Assembly (NCBI GenBank): GCA_024803745.1
Contig: JANJXV010000037.1
Coordinates: 5,965,001-6,029,000 of the forward strand
Direction of reading: 5' to 3'
Length of the DNA: 64,000 nt
Source: Megascapheus bottae
Taxonomy: Eukaryota > Chordata > Mammalia > Rodentia > Geomyidae
Of this stretch, positions 56,722 through 64,000 are shown one piece after another. How positions within the stretch are numbered: position 1 is the stretch's first letter; every line of letters starts with the position of its first letter. The translations under genes were made by a program, and so were the position numbers. Under the pieces are notes generated by a model. The model ran no database searches, was not told the origin of the DNA, and saw nothing but the letters and a program-made list of their open reading frames with translations.

Positions 56722-56987
56722 TGTGTGTGGGTCATGGGCTAGAACTTGACCTGGGCACTGTCCCTGAGCTCTTTAGCTCAAGGTTACCACCCTACCCCTG
56801 GGCTTGGGCGTTGAACCTGAGCTCTTCAGCTCAAGGCTCCCATCCTACTCCATGAGCTAAGCCCCACTTCCCGTTTTCTAGAGGTTAATTGGAGATAAGA
56901 GTCTCAGGTTCTTTTGTGCCCTGGCTGGCTTTGATCCTCAGATTCCTAAGTAGCCAGGATTACAGGCATAAGCTGCTGTGCCTGGCC
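56722..56987 (-). mobile_element. 7SL-Geo SINE with internal tandem duplication, antisense
   Basis: The reversed Geo core occurs twice in tandem (cctgagctctttagctcaaggttaccaccc, then cctgagctcttcagctcaaggctcccatcc). The linker ggttaattggagataagagtctc and the 7SL arm ending tgcctggcc follow. It has the same duplicated architecture as the copy at 54077-54396. Confidence 0.92.
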
Positions 56988-57000
56988 AGTGATACTTTTT

Positions 57001-58902
57001 TTTTTAAATTTTAGTAAATTAATCTTTAACAAAATTATAAAGTCTAACAAGCAAATGGGCTTAAGTAGAACCCAATGTAATGAATTACCTCTAGTCTTTA
57101 CATTGTTTTACTAGTTTCCTACACTACTGCTGTGAAGTTTCAGGGCACCAGGTCAACAAAGGAACCGCACATGAAGTTTTGTTTAAATCCCTAATTTTCT
57201 TACAGAAGTGCAGACTCAGAGAAAGACATAAACATACAGGGGCAAGGAGAGTGGCAACAATTCTACTCAGACGGAAGGGGAGACGACCCAGGATGTGTGG
57301 CCCCCGGAGGCATCAAGGCACAGAGGAGGAGGGGTCTCATTCCCCATAGGGGCCTGGCTCCTGAGGGGAACAGGACACTCAGGGCCGGCGGCTGGGCTTC
57401 CCCAGCTCTGTTGTGGGACCCCGGGCAAGGGTCCTGAGGACAGTGCCAGGGCCAAGCTAGAATGCGGCACAAAGCTGGGTGAGGGTGCTGTGGCTCCAGA
57501 CTCCTGCCACAGCCACCAATTCGAGTGGCACAGTGGCATGGCCACAGTGGGGGTGGGGCAGGAAGAGGAGCAAAGGCATGGGCGCTGACCAGGGCACCAA
57601 TGGGAGGCTCTGCCCAGGCGGGTCTGGAAAGGAGTCGCCCAGGGCAGTCAGCTTGAAAGGGCTCCACCATGGCCTTGTGTCCATCCACCCTGACTGCCAG
57701 AGACAGCAAGGTCTAGTGTATCATCCGGAGAACAGCTGAGGACTCCTGATAAACTCAGTTCCATCCAACTACTCAACAGACACCAGATTCTGGACAAATA
57801 AAAATACACGTCTGGAGTTACATTTTTCACTTAATAATTCAGAAGGCACTTCAAAATCCCACAGAGCCCAGGGGCCTGTCACCAGCCTGCCTGGTTAAGT
57901 GAGCTGTAGTCCCCTATCTGACCAAATGGTGTCCTGACCACTCTATAAATACATCTGATATTAGCTAGTTTGTCATTTACCTTGCAGAGTCAAGAATGTA
58001 TCACAAAAAGACATACAACACACTATGTCTGCAGTTGGACTAAATGGGATTTTGCTGTATCATGGAAGTTTATAAAATATTTAACAAGTCTGATATTCAG
58101 ATATTAAGTAAAATTCAAAAATTATACATTGAAGAGGTCACAACATGAGACATAAGTACTCACTGAGTACAATTCTCTAGTAATCGAATCACCTTGCCAA
58201 TCTGTACTCAAGTCCACCTACAAGCATGGAAATCAAGGTACTGCTACAACGGCCACATTTGCTAGCATTTAATAAAGATTTCACTAGACAGAATTCTTTT
58301 GAAAGAGGCTCTGAATTTCAATAACCATGTTTCCTGTTGGATAAGCCACTGGGGCTGCCTTTGTGGGCAGACTGAGTGATGGAAAGAGAGGCCTGGATTT
58401 TCCTCGACGCACCCATTGCCAGTGACTGCCTTACCTTCAGAAGGCTTCGGTCTAGCACAGTGTGTCATCCCCATTCACTGGGTGGGCAACCCCACCACCC
58501 ACGGGCCAATCTGGGGTGCTCTGAGGTAGTTCTTTAACTAGGGATGTCTGTTAACAATCTTTTAATCAGAATATGTAGGAGGATTAGAATAGATCCATGC
58601 ATCAAGTTAATCACAAGTCATTGTAATTGAGTGCAAAATAAAGGAAACTTGAGTTGCTTTATTTAAGCTTCCAATCTCTGGCAGGCTCAAAAATTTTAAG
58701 TATTTTGGACAATAAAAGAAAATAAGACTGTGCTTACAGATCTTCTTCTGCCATGTTCTCTCTGTAGGACCGCTAGTTTATTGTTGTCCTTTCTGTTACA
58801 TGGATGCACACATCAGGTGGTAAAAGGTACAATACATTCTACAACTGAGCAACACTTTCTGTAACTGAACAAGCAAAGAAATTACACTGAACATCAGCAT
58901 CT
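57001..58902 (-). pseudogene. Processed retrocopy (about 1.9 kb) of an unidentified transcript
   Basis: The segment is bounded by a perfect 19 bp repeat, ctggccagtgatacttttt, at 56982-57000 and 58903-58921. It has a reversed poly-A tract at its left end (57001-57005 and following), the hallmarks of L1-mediated retroposition of a minus-strand RNA. It is free of SINEs and its composition differs from its surroundings: about 57240-57730 is GC/CpG-rich, the rest AT-rich. A 148-codon Pro/Ala-rich minus frame (57263-57709) has no recognisable domain, so the source looks like a 3' UTR or a non-coding transcript. No canonical AATAAA is seen just upstream of the tail. The parent gene is not recognised. 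Confidence 0.75.
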
Positions 58903-58949
58903 CTGGCCAGTGATACTTTTTATTGATGTCTTTATTATCTATAGCCACT

Positions 58950-59062
58950 TGGCTATAGATTTTGATTTCTGTTTTTGAATCATGGTCTTACTACTGGGCT
59001 CAAGTTGACCTTACGAACTTCCCACCTCAGCCTTCAGAGCACCAGAATTGTTGGCTTTTATG
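58950..59062 (-). mobile_element. B1/7SL fragment, antisense, old
   Basis: The run atggtcttactactgggctcaagttgaccttacgaacttcccacctcagccttcagagcac fits the reversed B1 order. Confidence 0.6.
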
Positions 59063-61296
59063 CTATTGTTTTATATAAATAAAATGCCCAAGTGAGTATG
59101 CCTTGTGTCTATAATCAGATATCAACATTTGCCTAGGACCAAAATGTAACTTTAATATCACTTCTAGTGTATTTCAGAAATAGAAATGTAATACTTGGGT
59201 ATATAAAAACAGTATGTTAGCAATTTCCTTTGCATAATCAAACTGTTCAAACGGAACTGTCATTTCAGCTTTAAAACTTTTTTCACATAGAATAGTCTAC
59301 ACTTTATTTATTGAAGTGAACAACAGCTTACTATTTTGAGTGTTTGATTTCTTTTTGGTGAGATGGCATGTTGCCCCTTTCTTTCTCTCTTCTTTTTTTT
59401 TTATTATTATCGTTAAGTAGTTGTTCAAAGGAATTACCATGTAACAAAGTGGTTTATGAACACAATGCATCTTGATCAATATTGCCCCTTTCAACATTAT
59501 CATTTCCTATTCTTACCAAAGGCTGGAGTAGACAATGAGTTCAACTCTTGACTACTTTGATTGATTCTAATTATTATATTTACCAAATTTGGAAGGATTC
59601 TATTCACATTTTTGTTATCCTATGTTTCATAATGTTACATGAAGAATAATAGCACACTGACAATATAATAACATTTGGTCCGTTTTACAATTCTTTGCTT
59701 TTGAAATGTCTTTAAGTGCCCATAGATTATTCTACAGCAGTATTAAAGTAAAAGCAAAATTTTATACTGCAAAATAAAACTGCCCGTTTCCACCAGTATT
59801 TTAATGATTTAAATGTGAATCCTTGTTTTGAAATAAGCCACTTTAATTAAGTATAGTGTGAACAGCAAATGTATCTGTCAATGTTCCAACAAGATTACGT
59901 GAACTAAAGAGACTATTTTTTGAACAATTCAAATGTTTCTTATAATAACATTAAAAAAAATCTATCCTTTTCTCTCATGTGAGTCAGTTGTATAAGCCTG
60001 ATTTGGTGCTTAGGAAGAACTGAGGGAATTTGATCTTTGGTGTGAATATCTTGGCTTGGACTGCAGCAAGTTTACTCTGTAAGTTGGTTCCGATGTTCAC
60101 AGCATCCATGAAGCAGAACTAGAAAAGGACAATCTAAAGTCGTAAGTGTGTCATAAGCTCTGTGTAAAAGCTTTTTTGAGATTTATCCTCCCACCTATCA
60201 GCTCAGATCACTGAAGAAACTGTAAACACTGTCAAATATCTTTACAGAGCTTGGTTATCTTCAGACCTGGCCATGCTTTCTCCCACCTCTCACTACTCCC
60301 TACTCTCAAATTTCACCTTGGAAGAAACACTCTAATATCACGGGCCACAAGGTAAAAATGTGCAGATCTCACGCTTGTAAGAGCCAGGCCTTGGGTTCCC
60401 TTTTAGATGTAGTGTGAGCATGATTTCATGAAAACTCAGGAGAAACTCATCCCCTTGCAAAATTCACATTCCAATGATAAGGAAGTGCAGTTGCCTGTTC
60501 ACACTAACTGATTTTCAGGATCAATTTCAGCACCTCAGCAGTTCACATCTCAACGGAGCTGCCTTCTACATCTTCCTTTCTTTGAAACTGTACCATGGGC
60601 AGAGCTATGATGGCTCAGTATGGCAAGGAGAAGAAGAGGTGGTACTGTGGCTTCCACACATTTGCCTATTGTCTCTATGTTTTGAAATCTGGTTCCTAAA
60701 GTTCCATTGCTGAATTTTTCCTCCTCGCCCAGTAACTAACAGTGCTTTTGCATGTTCCATGAATTGGTGAGGAGTTTCAGAAGATTAAATGATGGCAGAG
60801 TAGCTCTGCTGTTAATCTCTACATTACAGTTGCTCCCTTACCAGAGGGTCATTAACAAGGCAGGCTTGGCTAAAGACAATTTACATATGTTGGAATTTTG
60901 GAATCTCCACAAGTAATTATAAATTAATAAATCATAGCAGATTAGAGAGTTTTGAGTTTTGCAACCTACTTCACTCAGGTTGCAGTGTTCAGATGCAGCA
61001 CTCTTTGCAGAGCTCACGATTGTAATCACTGTGCTAGAATCTTTGATGTTGGCATCCCTGAGAAACTCACATTCACTAGAGCCTGGAGCATGAGCCTGTT
61101 ACGTGGAACAGGTTCTCTGGAGAGCTTCTCCAGTCTCCTGCAAGCCTCAGCCCCAGTGCAGATGAACTTTGCCAGTGAGGCCCCTATGTTCTGGCCACAA
61201 AGAAAGAAGGGATCATCTTAAAGATCAAGAGACAGCAGAAGCCCAAGTAGCTTCCATGTAGGAGTTGAAGGTTGTCAATGCTTAATACAGCACTGA
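59063..61296. other. Unassigned sequence
   Basis: No gene, SINE or L1 is recognised in about 2.2 kb. Frames at 60474-60713 and 60952-61221 show no domain. A poly-T patch lies at 59393-59403. Confidence 0.45.
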
Positions 61297-61535
61297 AAAG
61301 AAAGAGCTGGTGGCTCACATCTATATTCCTAGCTACAAAGGGTGCTGAGAGCTGAGAATTTTAAGCTAGTTTGAGGTGAAAAATCCATGGGACTCTTATC
61401 TAATTCACTGCCAAAAATCACAGTGAAGCTGTGGCTGATATGGCAGAGTGCTATCCTTGTATAAAAAAGCTAAAGGATAGGTAAGGTGTAGGCCCTGAGG
61501 TTAAACCCCACTACTGATGGGAAAAAAATTTTAAA
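61297..61535 (+). mobile_element. 7SL-Geo SINE, diverged
   Basis: gctggtggctcacatctatattcctagc, gagagctgagaatttt, gggactcttatct, agtgaagctgtggctga, ggccctgaggttaaaccccac, then an A tail. All units are in sense order. Confidence 0.82.
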
Positions 61536-62992
61536 AAAAGAAACAGAAAAGGTGGAGTAAAAAGATGAGAAGAAGAAAAGGGGCTGCTGAAAGGAAGAGA
61601 AATTAAAAGGACAAGTACAACTAATTAAAGATAATTAAAATTATCAGAGCCAAACACTGACAGTGACTACAGTGAAGAACTTAAAGTTGGAGACTCTTTC
61701 ACAAGATGGTTTAAATTATAAACTCAGTGTACAGACAGAAATCATCAGAGAAATTTTAATTTTAAAATGCACTAAAATTTCCCTGCCAACTCAGATAGAA
61801 GACCAAGTATATTCACCCTATGCAATTATATACATGTAGAATCTATGCAGTATATCCTAGAACTTGCCCGAACACATGTATGAAACTTTTATGATATTTA
61901 CACAGCATGAGATGGAAGCCTGAGCACATGAAGTTTGATGGGTGGTAATACTTGTATGATAAAACTTTTCTGGTTTTATTTACATGATATACTTAGCACT
62001 CACATTTGAAAATACAGGTGGCTCCCGAGGCATACCTTGGGGTAGGAAGGACAGCCATCAGACTATGTTCTTTACATCTGATCATTTCTGACTCACTCAT
62101 AGTAGGAGTTTGCCACCTGTCAGGGAATTAATGTTGTGTTCAGGCCTCAGATTACTAATAGGCCCTAGATACTAGAGAATTTGTACACAGCATTATACAT
62201 CTCTGAAGTTTGTAAAGTTTGAAGCTGACATTGTTCAGCACTGAAACTAGGCACTGAATTTTAAACAAGACAGAAGGATGGAAAACTATTATTTCATGGG
62301 TTTTTTTTTGTTGCAAACCTCTTTCAACATCATATTGTTTATTGAAAATTCCTGGAAGCTACAAAGTGCCATCTGTTTCCTTATCAAATTTCACCCCCAC
62401 AATCACAGACAAATACTGTTCCTTTTTTTTTATTCCTGAGGTTGCTTAGGAACAATGGGGTTGTGCATTCAGAGGTGGCTTCTGATGGAGTCACTGATTC
62501 TGTGCCAGATGTAAAGATAAAAACCTTGCCTGAATTCTGGAACCTGCAAGAAACTGAGCTATCACTAGAGAAGCATATTCTAGTGTAAACTCCCCAATAC
62601 AACATCTGACAGGGACACATTTAGAACAATGTCTTTACAATCTGTCATCAACAGTCACCTGACTTGTGAAGAATTTCTTACTGGCTGAACAGTTTGACAG
62701 CAGGATCCCATTGTCAGTGATCCTCAAAATCCGTTAGCCATTTAAGAAGACAAAACTAGAAAGAGTGTTCCTGCAGAGGTTTGCCAGCTATAGATTTGTC
62801 CAGCTGAAAATGGTTTGAGCATCCTTCCCCAACCCTCCAGGAGACAGTCAATATTCCAATTCTATTATATTCAGTGCAAATGAAAAGAGATGTGGAAAAA
62901 TAGTAGAGAGTGTTGGAACACACATTCTAGGGCCCTTGCTGGAGAAAAGGAGAAAGAAGGAAAAAGAAAACAAATAAACAAAGACACTATTA
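61536..62992. other. Unassigned sequence
   Basis: No gene or confident repeat is recognised. A purine-rich patch at 61545-61625 may be a decayed SINE tail. Confidence 0.45.
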
Positions 62993-62994
62993 AA

Positions 62995-63215
62995 CTGGAC
63001 ACCAATGGTTCATAACTGTCATCCTAGCTATTCAGGAGGCTAAGATCTGAGGAATTGAAGCTAGCCAGTGCAGTAACATCCAAGAGAATCTTATCTCCAA
63101 TTATCCATTAAAGAGCCAAAAGTGGAGGTGTGGCTCAAGTGGAAGGGTGCCAGTCTTCAGTGAAAAAGCCATGTGAGAATATGAAACCTTGAGTTCAAGC
63201 CCCTGTACTAGAATG
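62995..63215 (+). mobile_element. 7SL-Geo SINE
   Basis: ctggacaccaatggttcataactgtcatcctagc, attcaggaggctaagatctgagg, gagaatcttatctccaattatcc, aaaagtggaggtgtggctcaagtgg, ttgagttcaagcccctgtac. Confidence 0.88.
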
Positions 63216-64000
63216 TGTGAATACACTCACTTGTGTATGCCCAGGTAGGCAGTGCTATTGCTATGTTAATTCAGGGAAAAAAACCATTTCAAAGTAGAAG
63301 CCAACCTAGTATTTATTTGGTAGCATTATTCTGTGAGGAGTTAATCAGATCAATTTATTTCATAAATAATGATCAAGAAAATGTCTTACAATTTTCTCAA
63401 ATAGTCATTTTCATGCCTAGTTTTAAAGATGTTATATTGGATCTATGCTTTATTTGCACTGTTACAAAAAGTTGGCAACTGAATTAAACTATCAGCAATC
63501 AGCATGATGTTTAATCTCTCCTGAATAATTGGATGTGTTAGATTTCCTGTAAAGATACTGATTCAGGTAGTTATGTCTTGATAGCCAATTATATCCTTTA
63601 AAGCACCAATGTGCACCTTCTCTCATACCACCAGCATCTCTGCCCTAGGCCTTGTTCATGCTAGACATTATATCCACATCCAGTGCTGAGCCGAATAGAG
63701 TCACCTGTAAACACACAGTGTTAGCATATGTTGTTGAAAATGCCAGAAGATAAATGTAAATCAGATATTGCAATGCCAATGAAACATTCCCCTGAAAAAC
63801 TAACTGTTCCCAACTGCATTGTTCTGGCTTTTTTCTCTTTCTTTGTTCCTCATGGGCCCAGGTGGCAGGGAAGAGCCTGTTTTTTCAGTTATAGGCAGAG
63901 TTCTTTCACTGGCACTGGGAGGCTTTGATGGCCTTATATGGGCTTTTTGCTTTTAATGGTCTTGTTTAGCCAAGAAACAAAACAAATACTTTATCTCAAA
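63216..64000. other. Unassigned AT-rich sequence to window end
   Basis: No gene or repeat is recognised; short frames look random. Confidence 0.5.

Noticed and set aside
57263..57709. 148-codon minus-strand frame that could look like a gene
   Set aside because: It lies in the GC-rich part of a retrocopy, has Pro/Ala-rich composition without any recognisable domain, and overlapping frames are equally open. It is probably UTR-derived.

Overview
The window reads as a gene-poor, AT-rich stretch of rodent nuclear genome. I find no functional protein-coding gene, tRNA, rRNA or CRISPR array. Nearly everything recognisable is retroelement-derived: LINE-1 (L1), tRNA/7SL-derived SINEs, ancient L2 and MIR, one processed retrocopy, one possible LTR remnant, and microsatellites. 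Almost all short open frames are chance frames or shreds of dead L1 ORFs.

The best lineage clue is the dominant SINE. It has an ID-like, tRNA-Ala-derived left monomer with a recognisable pol III B box, joined to a right monomer (gaagtggtgctgtggctcaa...). That matches my memory of IDL-Geo, described as restricted to Geomyoidea (kangaroo rats, pocket mice, pocket gophers). A second abundant SINE joins a 7SL/B1-like left arm to the same right monomer. B1-dID-like and plain B1 fragments also occur. The assignment to Geomyoidea is inference.

Layout. 0-2.1 kb: degraded SINE, then a 5'-truncated sense L1 carrying a second L1 3' end. 2.9-4.6 kb: SINE cluster. 4.6-11.8 kb: full-length but coding-dead antisense L1 with 5' UTR, ORF1 and ORF2 remnants, inserted into a 7SL-Geo SINE and itself hit by an IDL-Geo SINE. 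12-28 kb: mostly unique AT-rich DNA with scattered SINEs, MIRs and (CA)n tracts. 28-36 kb: dense SINE/L1 zone with an inverted SINE pair and a composite 3.2 kb L1-bounded insert that splits another SINE. 36-43 kb: SINE-poor, very AT-rich. 43-50 kb: large pyrimidine microsatellites in SINE tails, L2, B1. 50.8-52.7 kb: antisense L1 next to an LTR-like promoter remnant, then MIR. 53.4-54.5 kb: L2 split by a SINE. 55-59 kb: SINE cluster plus a 1.9 kb retrocopy of an unidentified transcript. 59-64 kb: mostly unassigned sequence.

Several insertions keep target-site duplications (TSDs) readable by eye, so their relative order can be worked out. The most unusual observations are two L1-related insertions at the same point of two 7SL-Geo SINEs, the composite insert whose two ends carry one matching TSD although they belong to two different L1 segments, and a SINE subfamily with an internal ~53 bp tandem duplication. 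I saw no convincing previously undescribed gene system.
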